Part shown: positions 1-8,548 of the stretch, one piece after another
Layout of the letters: every line of letters starts with the position of its first letter
Position numbering within the stretch: the first letter of the stretch is position 1
Origin: Burkholderiales bacterium
GTDB lineage: Bacteria > Pseudomonadota > Gammaproteobacteria > Burkholderiales > SG8-39
Assembly (NCBI GenBank): GCA_014860355.1
Contig: JACZJV010000005.1
Location: 1 to 64,000 of the forward strand
Reading direction: 5' to 3'
Length of the DNA stretch: 64,000 bases
Translations under genes and position numbers: made by a program
Notes under the pieces: generated by a model
Told to the model about the DNA's origin: nothing
Databases searched by the model: none
The model's input: the letters and a program-made list of their open reading frames with translations, nothing else

Positions 1-3000
1 GGATAGCTTGCATGCCGATGCGCAGTTTGCCCGGGTCCAGAGCCAGAAGCGGAATACGGGTGCCGGGGCGCACCGCGGTGATCGGGCGCGGGATGCGGCC
101 GACGATGATGCGGCCGACGGGGGCGTGGCTGGCCAGCAGCAGGCACATGCGGATGACGTCGTTCATCAGGGCGACGCCCTGCACCTGCTTGGGTTCGATC
201 TGCGCGAACAGCCAGTCGACATAGGCCTGCATCTGGCGCCGATCGGTGGAGTCGATCTCGGACCAGCGCGACAGGCTGCCTAGGTTGCGCAGGTTGGGCG
301 CATCGTCGAACTGGCTCAGAGTTTCCGCCCAGTCGAGGCGGATCAGGGCGGGCACGCCGCAGAATTCGGCGTGCAGGCAGCTGCACACGGCGCCGATGCG
401 GTCGAACTCGTCGGCCGCCTGGCGTGTCAGCGCGCTCTTGCCGTGTTCGCCGTCGATGATGTCGCCCAGCGACACGATGTCCTGTGCCTGATTGCGCAGG
501 TTCTGCCAACTGCCTCGGGCGAGCAGTTCGAGATCAACCCGGCTCGCTGCTTCCAGGCGGGTAGTCAGCAGTCTGCTTTGCCGTGTCAGCATATTGGAGA
601 TGGCATTCCCCAATTTTCCGGCGACCGGCGCAGCGACCGGCTTCCGGGTGCTCAGCTGCGGCATGCGTCGCTGCGCGCTTTTCACGGTCCGCAGCAGCAG
701 ATCGCTGCGATCGAGCTTGTCGAGCAGCTTGGGCACCTGTATGAACCAGCTTGCAGGGGCCTCGCGCACCACCCTGAGCATGTCTTCCAGTTCATCCGGA
801 ACGTCGTGGTGATCGCGCAGGCAGGCAGGCAAGGGCGCCTCGGCTAGAGCCGGGTCGATGACGCGATGCGGCGCAGTCAGCACCTTACTGGTCTCGCGGG
901 GACGCACGTAGGCGAGGAACTTCACTTCCTCGTCCAGCACTTTGCGCCGGCGCGCGTTGACGGCATCGATGCGCGCCTGCTCCTCGGCCATCAGCGCGCG
1001 CGCCACACCGACGTCGTGACGCGCCTCTGCCAGAGTGTCCTCGACCTGCTGCACACGTTGGCTCACCGCGTCGATGCTGATCTGCAGATCGTCCATCGCG
1101 CGTTCGCACCGGGTCAGCGCATCGCGGTAGATGGTCAGCCGGCCTTCGAGCTGGCGCAGGATTGCGACAGTGTTGTCCGATAGCGCGGCGGTTTGGGTGA
1201 ACAGGCTTCCTTCGTCTACCGCGCTTTCCAGCGTAGGGGGTTGCAGCAACAGTCCAAGCAGCGCCTCGTTGGCGCGGAAATCGGCCAGCTTGCGCTTGGG
1301 CGGCAGGATGCCTTCGAGGAACGGGTCGCCCTCCAGGCCGAAGATATCGAAGTCCTGGAACAGGGCCGGCACCTCACCGCTGTCTTCGGTGACAAAGGCG
1401 TTGAGCAGATCCAGCAGGGACGACACTGTCTGCTTGCGGTTGGCCAGCGCGTAGTCGCGGGCCTCGGTCGAGGGCGGCTGACGCAGGCGTTCGGCGATGG
1501 CGGTGGTGCGCACTTCCGACAGGCCGATGACGGGCCGTGAATAGACGATGTTGAGCGGGGCGCGCGGCGTGCGGATCAGGCTCGCCTGCGCGCTGGCCTT
1601 GACGGTTTGCGCGTTGCTGAAGCCGCTGCCGGCGGTGCTCGTACCGGTGCTCTTCGGGGCAGCGGTGAAGCTCGCCGCCGCAGCAGCGCCTATGGCTGCG
1701 CCCACAGCCTTGGTGGCCGGCTTCATCTTGACGCCGGCCAGGTAGTCCTTGATCTGCGCCTGCACGGTGATGGCACTATCTGACTTGGCAATGGCGGCCA
1801 GTGCCGGCGAGATGGCGATCCGGCTGGCGTCCGTAGTGCTCATCATCATCTGGCGGATGCGGTGCAGATCCACCTGCATGTGCGCGAAACCGAAATCGGT
1901 GATGTCGTCGGCGCGGTCTATGCGCACCCGCAGATAGTCGGCGTAGCCTCGCAGTCCGCGCAATTGAAGTTGCGAGCGCTCGTGGAACGACAGGCGTGCG
2001 AGCATCGGGTCGTTGACCAGTTCGGTGTAGATTCTGACAGTGCCGATGTGCGAGGAAGGGGTGGGCGCGAGCACGTCGAGCGCAGTCTGCAACTCGGCCT
2101 GCGAGTTTTTGTACGGCATGAAAGGCGGCGTCGGCTTGCCCTCCGCGCTGCTCAGCGGCCACACCGGGATCGATGCGCCTCCGCTTGCGGGGGGGTCGAT
2201 GGAGGCATCACTGTAGGCCATCGCGCCGCCGAAGGTCAGGAACAACATGCCGACTACGCGTAGCTTGGTGGCGTCTGCGATCTCAGAACCGTCGGGCTGC
2301 GGCAGCGTCAGGCGGGTCCACACCCCGGCCTGTGGCAGCGCTCCAGCGCGCAGGGTTTGCGCTTCGAAGTTCTTCATGCCGGGCACGAATGCGTTTAGCT
2401 CGGTCAGGCGGTTCTCGCCCCAGAACGCCAGGCGCAGCACGCTTCCGCCGGCCGGACTGTTACTGGCGTTCAGGCCTACGCACACCAGATAAGCCCAGAT
2501 GGCGCGCGGCGGCGTCAGTTCGTCGAGATAGACCCAGGTGGACAAGGTGTCGCTGCCCGCTTTCTGCGGGAAGACCGGCGCAGTGGCTGTGTCAGGAAAG
2601 GTGATGACGTGACCACGCCAGGCGCTGTTGAGCGGGTAGTAGATGCTGAACCCGCTCTTGGGAATCGCCAGCTCAGCCTGCGTGGCGTCCCCTGCCAACG
2701 GATCGCCGCCGCCGGTGATCTCCGATTCAGGCAGACTGGCCACCACGCCGTCGTCGCGCTCGAAAGGCGACCACAGGTCGTTGTGGGTCAGCAGGTCCCA
2801 GGGCTCGTTACCCTGCACGCGGGCGTCGGGCGGAATGAAGTTGGAAAACCAGTTGCGTTGCTCCTCCTTGGTCAGCGCGCCGGTCTCGCCAAAGGCGGCG
2901 CGGCCATCGAAAAGACTGAATGCCATGCCGTCGACTTCGACGCCGGCCAGTCCCACCTTGGCGGCGGGCACGGTGAGCAGGGTCCATGCGCCGGGGCTAG

Positions 3001-4792
3001 GCAACTCACCTGCATGCAGGCGCGAGGGCGTATCCGGCGTTCCGAACTCGATCAGGTTTTCGCCGAAGTAGGCGCGTTGCTCCCAGTCCCCGGCTGCCGT
3101 ATGCCACTGCAACATCAGGGTGCGCGGCGGGTTATCCGGGTCGAGGTAGACCCAGATGAACAGCAAATCGCCCTCCGCGATCGGGAACCTTATGCTGGCA
3201 CCGTCGAAGTAGTGCTCGTGGATTCTCGCCTGCAGGCTGCTGCGATGGCCGCCGCCATCGGGCGGGGCGCCGTCGGGCGGGGGACCCCAAGGGGTGAGCG
3301 TCTCGGGCTCCACGGCGAGCGGGTCTTGGTCAAAATCGGTTACGCCGTGCAGCTGACCGTCGAGCGCGTGCGCCAGCAAGGCGGCCTTGCGGCGCAGGCC
3401 CTGGCGGCTGGCCAGGGCGCGTGCGCGGTTCAGCAGGAAGCGCTCGAGCGTCTCCTTGAAAGCCTTGTCGATCGCGTCCTCAAGCAGCAGGCGCGGTTCC
3501 CAGGAGGCCTGGCTTACCGGCACCAGCAGGCGCACGCGCTCCGGCACGCCAAGGTCCAGCGCAGCCATAGGCGCGGCTTCGCGCACGGCGAGATCGAGCT
3601 GCTCCAGCGGGACCGGCACCGCGTCCAGCGCGAACAACGGCGGGAAAAAGTCGCTGCGCAACTTGTCCAGGTCGTCCAGGCGCAGCGCGCTGGTAGGCAA
3701 CAATCCGCAGGGCGGCAGGTGCAGGAAGGGGTCGGCCAGCACTTCGGGGGCGGGCAGCGGTTCCCCCATCTCCGCAATCTGCCCGGCGAACTGTTCGATG
3801 CGTGCCTGCCACAGCGCCGGCAGGCGGCTGTTGGCAGCCAGCGCGGCGACGCTTGCGTTGACCAGCTGCAGGCGTGCTTCGCGCGCCCGGCCGCCTTGTC
3901 GCACCACGGCAGCGCGATCGATGTAATCGATCTGCAGTGTGTCGCTGATGGCGATCAGCGCGGTGGGCACGCCGTATTGCTCCCAGGGCAGGCACTCGCC
4001 ATGCAGCAGCATGGCCTCCGCCTCGAAGATCACGTGGGCGAGCGCATTGCGCCGGCGTATCTGGGTGTAGGGCAGGGGGCGCCACTCCTCGGGCCAGGGA
4101 TACCAAAGCAGGCGCACGCCGTCGGCCGTGCGCCAGTCCTCGAAGCTCGCCGGATCGGCGCCGGCGCCATTGCCCTCATCGCAGGGGCAACGATCACAGG
4201 GGTCGTCGGGATCCAGATCGGCGGTATCGACCGTCACCGGCTGGAGCAGCACGATACCGATGGACGGCAAACTCTCGGGCGCGTGAGTCAGGATCTCGCC
4301 CAGTGTCGGACCGATCGCGCGGGGCAGCGGCGCACCGGGCAGGGGATCGGCGTCTTCCATGGCGCTGACTTCGGCGGCCTGCTGCGCGTCGGCATCCAGC
4401 AGACCGGAAAACACGGAAGGCGGCGCCACCACCGGCAGATCGCTCAGCAGGAACTCCACCCGGCGAGCCAGCACCACGTCCTCACCGCTGACGGCCAGAC
4501 CCAGTCCCGGTTCGATCAATACGCGCAAGGGCGAACTGTCGTTCCCGTCCGCTTCGACCGGATGCGACACCTCCATGCCGCGCACCACACCCGGCGTGTA
4601 GGCCTGTCCGCGCTGGGCGATGCGACCTGCCTGCCAGCGCTGGCGCTGCTCCAGGGCGGGGGTAGTAAGTGCGCGACCGGGGAACAGATTGGGGCGGCGC
4701 AGCCAGTCGGTCGCCGCACTGGCCGCATCCTCCGGCGACTGCGCGACGACGCGCTCCCCGGGCAAGGCTTGCTGGATCTTGTAGATGCTCAC
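1..4792 (-). CDS. Very large eCIS/tail-associated protein, 3' end truncated by window edge (>=1597 aa): N-terminal module shared with the next two upstream proteins, two tandem lectin-like repeats, coiled-coil segment
   Basis: Minus frame stays open from a GTG at 4792 (GTGAGCATCTACAAGATCCAGCAA..., GGAG upstream) to position 1; not in ORF track because no stop lies in the window. Translation checked by hand at both ends (VSIYKIQQALPGERVV...; ...LRIGMQAI). Confidence 0.8.
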   Translation of the reverse strand, partial: MSIYKIQQALPGERVVAQSPEDAASAATDWLRRPNLFPGRALTTPALEQRQRWQAGRIAQRGQAYTPGVVRGMEVSHPVEADGNDSSPLRVLIEPGLGLAVSGEDVVLARRVEFLLSDLPVVAPPSVFSGLLDADAQQAAEVSAMEDADPLPGAPLPRAIGPTLGEILTHAPESLPSIGIVLLQPVTVDTADLDPDDPCDRCPCDEGNGAGADPASFEDWRTADGVRLLWYPWPEEWRPLPYTQIRRRNALAHVIFEAEAMLLHGECLPWEQYGVPTALIAISDTLQIDYIDRAAVVRQGGRAREARLQLVNASVAALAANSRLPALWQARIEQFAGQIAEMGEPLPAPEVLADPFLHLPPCGLLPTSALRLDDLDKLRSDFFPPLFALDAVPVPLEQLDLAVREAAPMAALDLGVPERVRLLVPVSQASWEPRLLLEDAIDKAFKETLERFLLNRARALASRQGLRRKAALLAHALDGQLHGVTDFDQDPLAVEPETLTPWGPPPDGAPPDGGGHRSSLQARIHEHYFDGASIRFPIAEGDLLFIWVYLDPDNPPRTLMLQWHTAAGDWEQRAYFGENLIEFGTPDTPSRLHAGELPSPGAWTLLTVPAAKVGLAGVEVDGMAFSLFDGRAAFGETGALTKEEQRNWFSNFIPPDARVQGNEPWDLLTHNDLWSPFERDDGVVASLPESEITGGGDPLAGDATQAELAIPKSGFSIYYPLNSAWRGHVITFPDTATAPVFPQKAGSDTLSTWVYLDELTPPRAIWAYLVCVGLNASNSPAGGSVLRLAFWGENRLTELNAFVPGMKNFEAQTLRAGALPQAGVWTRLTLPQPDGSEIADATKLRVVGMLFLTFGGAMAYSDASIDPPASGGASIPVWPLSSAEGKPTPPFMPYKNSQAELQTALDVLAPTPSSHIGTVRIYTELVNDPMLARLSFHERSQLQLRGLRGYADYLRVRIDRADDITDFGFAHMQVDLHRIRQMMMSTTDASRIAISPALAAIAKSDSAITVQAQIKDYLAGVKMKPATKAVGAAIGAAAAASFTAAPKSTGTSTAGSGFSNAQTVKASAQASLIRTPRAPLNIVYSRPVIGLSEVRTTAIAERLRQPPSTEARDYALANRKQTVSSLLDLLNAFVTEDSGEVPALFQDFDIFGLEGDPFLEGILPPKRKLADFRANEALLGLLLQPPTLESAVDEGSLFTQTAALSDNTVAILRQLEGRLTIYRDALTRCERAMDDLQISIDAVSQRVQQVEDTLAEARHDVGVARALMAEEQARIDAVNARRRKVLDEEVKFLAYVRPRETSKVLTAPHRVIDPALAEAPLPACLRDHHDVPDELEDMLRVVREAPASWFIQVPKLLDKLDRSDLLLRTVKSAQRRMPQLSTRKPVAAPVAGKLGNAISNMLTRQSRLLTTRLEAASRVDLELLARGSWQNLRNQAQDIVSLGDIIDGEHGKSALTRQAADEFDRIGAVCSCLHAEFCGVPALIRLDWAETLSQFDDAPNLRNLGSLSRWSEIDSTDRRQMQAYVDWLFAQIEPKQVQGVALMNDVIRMCLLLASHAPVGRIIVGRIPRPITAVRPGTRIPLLALDPGKLRIGMQAI

Positions 4793-4844
4793 GTCTGGGC
4801 TCCGGTATGGTGTAGGCCGCGTCAAGCGCGCGTCAGGTTGCGGT

Positions 4845-6848
4845 TCATTTCGGCTTTTTCACAGTGCTTGCCTTGGACTTTGCGGCCGTCTTTGCGGTGG
4901 TGACCGGGGCCTTCGCCACCGTCTTGGTGACGATCGGCGCGGCCGTCCCGGTCACCGGGCTCGCCACCACCGTCGGCGCCGACGCCCCGACAACGGGCTT
5001 GGTCGGTGCGAGTACGCCTGTGGTCGGACTGGTCACAGCGTCGATATTGAGTTTGTTGCTGGCAATCTCTACCACCTCGGCGCGGCTCGCCACGCTGGCT
5101 ACGGCGTCCACCTTGGTCCATTCGTCGCTCGCCGCGATCGCCTGCAAGTTCGCGCTGGAAATCTTCTCCGCCCCGGCCGCAAGTTCCACTTTCTGCAGTC
5201 CATCCCCGACCCCCGGCGCGCTGAGCTGCGACGCCACCTTGAGCACGCTCGCCTGATCCAGCCCGGACACGGCACCGGAGTCCGTTGCAGTGCTCATCGC
5301 ACTGCTGAGAGAGCCGATGGCGGCCGCGGTCAGGGCGGGCGACTCGGAGAATTTCGCCGACGCCAGCAGATTGGTGATGGTGCTGGCCGCCGCCGGGGTC
5401 GCGTTCTTCAGCACCGCATCCAAGTTGCCCGTCAGTCCGAGCTCGCCGACGCGGGTGCGCAGCGCCAGTTCGGCGGCGCGCTCATCGATGCCCGTGACCT
5501 GCTGCCACACGCCGGTGTAGTCGTCACGATAGGCCAGGTGGCGGCGCCGCACGAACCACAAATTAGGCAGGCTGGCCAGTCGCTGCCACTCGGCGTCCGA
5601 AGCCTTGCTTGGATCCAGCGCGCCTTGCACCGTACGCGGCACGCGCAACTGCTGCAGCACCTCAAAGGGCTTGCGTTGCGCCAGCAGGTTGGGCGCGGCC
5701 GGCTTGACCAGGCGCGTCGTCGCCGTGCCGAGGCGTGTTACCACGACGCGCCATTCGTGGCGCGGCACCGGCGCGAGGATCATTACAGTGGTGGAGTCCA
5801 GCGACTCCACCGGAACCGAAAGGTCGATGGCCTGCAGGGTCAGTGCCTCTTCCACCAGGGCCGGCAGCTCGTCTTCGGGTACGATGCTGAAGTCGACATC
5901 GATCTCGGCGGGGAAGAAGTTCTGCGTAAAGTCGGCTGCGTTGATGACGCCTGCCGGCAGCGGGCCCGCGCTGGGAAGCGCCGGGAAATATTCACTGGCA
6001 AAGAAGCTGCGGCCGTTGCTGCGCGCCACCACGTCCTGCAGGTGTTCCTGGTATTGCATCAAGTGCGCCAGGCGCAGCGCGCGTGGCGCGAAACCCAGGC
6101 CAGGCATATCACCTCTATCGGCGCCTAGCTCGCGCCGCACCATCGCCTCGTCGATCCAGACCAGGGTGTTGTTCTGCAGCGCCAGCATGGCCAATGGCAA
6201 TACATTGGCCGACACGCCGCGTTCCACGCCCTGGGTAAATATCGCACGCGCCGCGTGACCGCGACGCGCCTGCAGGGCGTCGGTCGCGCCATCGTCATTC
6301 CACGGCACCAGAACGATCGCAGTGCCCTCGATAATGTCGCCGTCCTCGACGCTGCGTTGTCCGGTAATTGAAGTGGGATAAGCGCCGATCGGGTTGGCGG
6401 TAAACTCGACCGGCCGCAGGGCCAGCACGAACAGACCTGTGCGGCTGCGCATCGGCGGCGCCGGCTGGCGCGACAGACCGAACCTGGCCGACAGTTGTTC
6501 GGCAATCGGGATGTCGGCTAGCCGCACCTGGATATGGCGTGGCAACAGCACCAACTCACCGCTGGGTGCGCTGCCGTGGCCGGCCTGCACTTCGAGGGTT
6601 TGCGGTTCCGCGCCCTCGCGTACGAACAGTCCGGCAGCAACACCGCTGCCGGCCGCGCGGCCCAGATCGGCTTCACGTGTCAGAAAGTATTGCTGTTCGC
6701 GGATCAGGTCGCGCGCCGCGAGGAAGCGGCCATCGAAGTAGCGCGGTCGTTCGCGCCGAGCATCGTTGATGAGTACGCCGCGCGCGCGCAGTGCAGTGAC
6801 ATCGGCTGGGTCGATCTGTTCGCGGGAAGTGCCCTTGGTCAGATTCAT
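4845..6848 (-). CDS. eCIS-associated protein, 667 aa; N-terminal YFDGRFLAARDLIREQQYFLTREADLGRAAGSGVAAGL module, Pro/Thr/Ala/Lys-rich C-terminal tail
   Basis: Intact ORF in operon order; module shared with the 312 aa neighbour. Confidence 0.8.
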   Translation of the reverse strand: MNLTKGTSREQIDPADVTALRARGVLINDARRERPRYFDGRFLAARDLIREQQYFLTREADLGRAAGSGVAAGLFVREGAEPQTLEVQAGHGSAPSGELVLLPRHIQVRLADIPIAEQLSARFGLSRQPAPPMRSRTGLFVLALRPVEFTANPIGAYPTSITGQRSVEDGDIIEGTAIVLVPWNDDGATDALQARRGHAARAIFTQGVERGVSANVLPLAMLALQNNTLVWIDEAMVRRELGADRGDMPGLGFAPRALRLAHLMQYQEHLQDVVARSNGRSFFASEYFPALPSAGPLPAGVINAADFTQNFFPAEIDVDFSIVPEDELPALVEEALTLQAIDLSVPVESLDSTTVMILAPVPRHEWRVVVTRLGTATTRLVKPAAPNLLAQRKPFEVLQQLRVPRTVQGALDPSKASDAEWQRLASLPNLWFVRRRHLAYRDDYTGVWQQVTGIDERAAELALRTRVGELGLTGNLDAVLKNATPAAASTITNLLASAKFSESPALTAAAIGSLSSAMSTATDSGAVSGLDQASVLKVASQLSAPGVGDGLQKVELAAGAEKISSANLQAIAASDEWTKVDAVASVASRAEVVEIASNKLNIDAVTSPTTGVLAPTKPVVGASAPTVVASPVTGTAAPIVTKTVAKAPVTTAKTAAKSKASTVKKPK

Positions 6849-6873
6849 GATGATAAAGCTCCGTGAAATGCAG

Positions 6874-7812
6874 TCAGATTCCGAACAGCAGCGCCACCAG
6901 AGAGGCGGAGGGAATAAAGCGACGGCGCCAGTTGTCTATCAGTACCGCCTCGCCCTGGCGCATCGGTGGATCGCCGGGGGCAACCGGGATCAGCGCGCGA
7001 GCGATGAATATGGCAGTCGGGTCTATCCCTGCCGGGTGCTCCGGCAACGGTGCGAGTCGGCCTTGATTGCCGGAGCGCCCGCTCACGGCATACGCGGCGA
7101 GTACCGCGTCTTGTGCGGCGTCGCGACGCACCGCGATTTCCGCGGTCGCATCGCCGATCACCGCGGCGCCGGGCGCGGCAGGCAGTCCGTCATAGGCGTC
7201 GTCCAGGCCCTCGCGCTGGATCAGCAGCAACTCGTAGGCGTCGCGCACGCGTGAGGTGCTGACGGCATTGAGCGCGTCGAACGGGCCGGCGGCGAAGCTC
7301 GGCGTGAGGCCGCGCGGGCAGGCGACAAAACGCAGGAAAACGTCCGCCACGACTGCGCGATCGGGGACGGCAGCAGCATCCGGCAGCGTGGCCGCGGCAA
7401 TCGCCCGCGCTGAGAGGAAGCGGTGCAGGTCAGCGTAGGCCGAGCGCCTGAGCGCGTCGCCGCCATCGATGGCATTTTGCGCGTCATACCAGCGTGGCAG
7501 GCGCAGGCAGGCCGGGCGCGGCAATTCGATCAGCCGCCCCAGGCGATCCACCGCCAGCCCCGGTTCGACGCGAATCTCCTCCGTTACCGCGTTGGGGCCG
7601 GCGGTGGCGGCTTGGTGCGTGACGCGCAAACCCGCCAGGGTCCCGCCGCCGGCGAGGAAAGCCATGGCGCGCGCCAGTTGGGCGCGGTGATAGGTCTGCT
7701 CGTCGGCAAAATCCTGCGCATCGAGCAACATGCCGGTGGCATAGAGCGGGCGCTCGGAAAGCGGTTGGGCGTAGAGCGGATCGGCCTCTGCTATTTGGGT
7801 GGCGGCGTTCAT
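6874..7812 (-). CDS. eCIS-associated protein, 312 aa; YATGMLLDAQDFADEQTYHRAQLARAMAFLAGGGTLAGLRV module
   Basis: Intact ORF in operon; paralogous N-terminal module. Confidence 0.8.
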   Translation of the reverse strand: MNAATQIAEADPLYAQPLSERPLYATGMLLDAQDFADEQTYHRAQLARAMAFLAGGGTLAGLRVTHQAATAGPNAVTEEIRVEPGLAVDRLGRLIELPRPACLRLPRWYDAQNAIDGGDALRRSAYADLHRFLSARAIAAATLPDAAAVPDRAVVADVFLRFVACPRGLTPSFAAGPFDALNAVSTSRVRDAYELLLIQREGLDDAYDGLPAAPGAAVIGDATAEIAVRRDAAQDAVLAAYAVSGRSGNQGRLAPLPEHPAGIDPTAIFIARALIPVAPGDPPMRQGEAVLIDNWRRRFIPSASLVALLFGI

Positions 7813-7815
7813 GAA

Positions 7816-8181
7816 TTACCCCTTTTTCTTGCGAGTCTTGCGCGACGCGGCCGCGCCCGATACTGCGGAGGGCGACACGGTTTTCGGCGCCGTCGGCACT
7901 GTCGGCGCGGTGCCGCTTACCGCCGCAGTCGTCGCGATCGTGTGCGGCGGCAGCACAGGCGTAGGCGTGGACAAGATTTCGGGCGACAACACGGGCCGCA
8001 GTGGGTCTGCCGTCGCGATCAACGCGTCCACCTGCACTACCGCAATGTCCGGCGAACTTGTGCGGCCGCTGTCGGTCACCACTGCCAACTGGAAGCGGTG
8101 CCGACCCGGAGGCAGTCCGGCATCGACTACGACGCTGGGCAGCTCGGTCACCACCGCTTGGCCGGGAACGAATTTCGCCAT
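7816..8181 (-). CDS. Small eCIS-associated protein with Ig/PKD-like segment (PPGRHRFQLAVVTDSG) and basic tail
   Basis: ORF track entry trimmed to internal ATG (MAKFVPGQAVV...); similar to next upstream gene (PLGRHRFRLIVLDDAGN). Confidence 0.65.
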   Translation of the reverse strand: MAKFVPGQAVVTELPSVVVDAGLPPGRHRFQLAVVTDSGRTSSPDIAVVQVDALIATADPLRPVLSPEILSTPTPVLPPHTIATTAAVSGTAPTVPTAPKTVSPSAVSGAAASRKTRKKKG

Positions 8182-8188
8182 GACTGCC

Positions 8189-8500
8189 TCAGAGGAGGCC
8201 CAGGTAGGTCCACACATACTGCGTGACCTTGCCGCCGCCCACGTCGAAGGACCTGCTGCCGTCCAGCGGGAAGCTCTTGCCGAAGCTCACAATTTTCGGC
8301 GCAGCAAGGACGGCGGTGGGGTTCTCCTGGTCGGCGACCAGGACCTCCACTTCATCGCCCACGGATTTGTTGCCCGCATCGTCGAGGACTATCAGACGAA
8401 AACGGTGGCGCCCCAACGGCAGGGGGGCCGCGGCACTCAGCGTTACTTCTATCGTCGGTTCGTTTGTTACGATATCGGTATTGATTGCGAATTCGGCCAT
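8189..8500 (-). CDS. Small PKD-like domain protein, 103 aa
   Basis: PLGRHRFRLIVLDDAGN...SFPLDGSRSFDVGGGKVTQYVWTY is PKD-like; good RBS region (aaaggagaatgaa) upstream. Confidence 0.75.
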   Translation of the reverse strand: MAEFAINTDIVTNEPTIEVTLSAAAPLPLGRHRFRLIVLDDAGNKSVGDEVEVLVADQENPTAVLAAPKIVSFGKSFPLDGSRSFDVGGGKVTQYVWTYLGLL

Positions 8501-8548
8501 TTCATTCTCCTTTCTCGGTTGGTGGTGCTGCGGGAGGGCTTGCAGACA

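Noticed and set aside
2609-4903. 764-aa plus-strand ORF
   Set aside because: Antisense to the continuous minus-strand eCIS gene (<1-4792); Gln/His/Arg/Gly-rich translation with no motifs, typical of a high-GC shadow ORF
4785-6128. 447-aa plus-strand ORF
   Set aside because: Antisense shadow of the 667-aa eCIS protein
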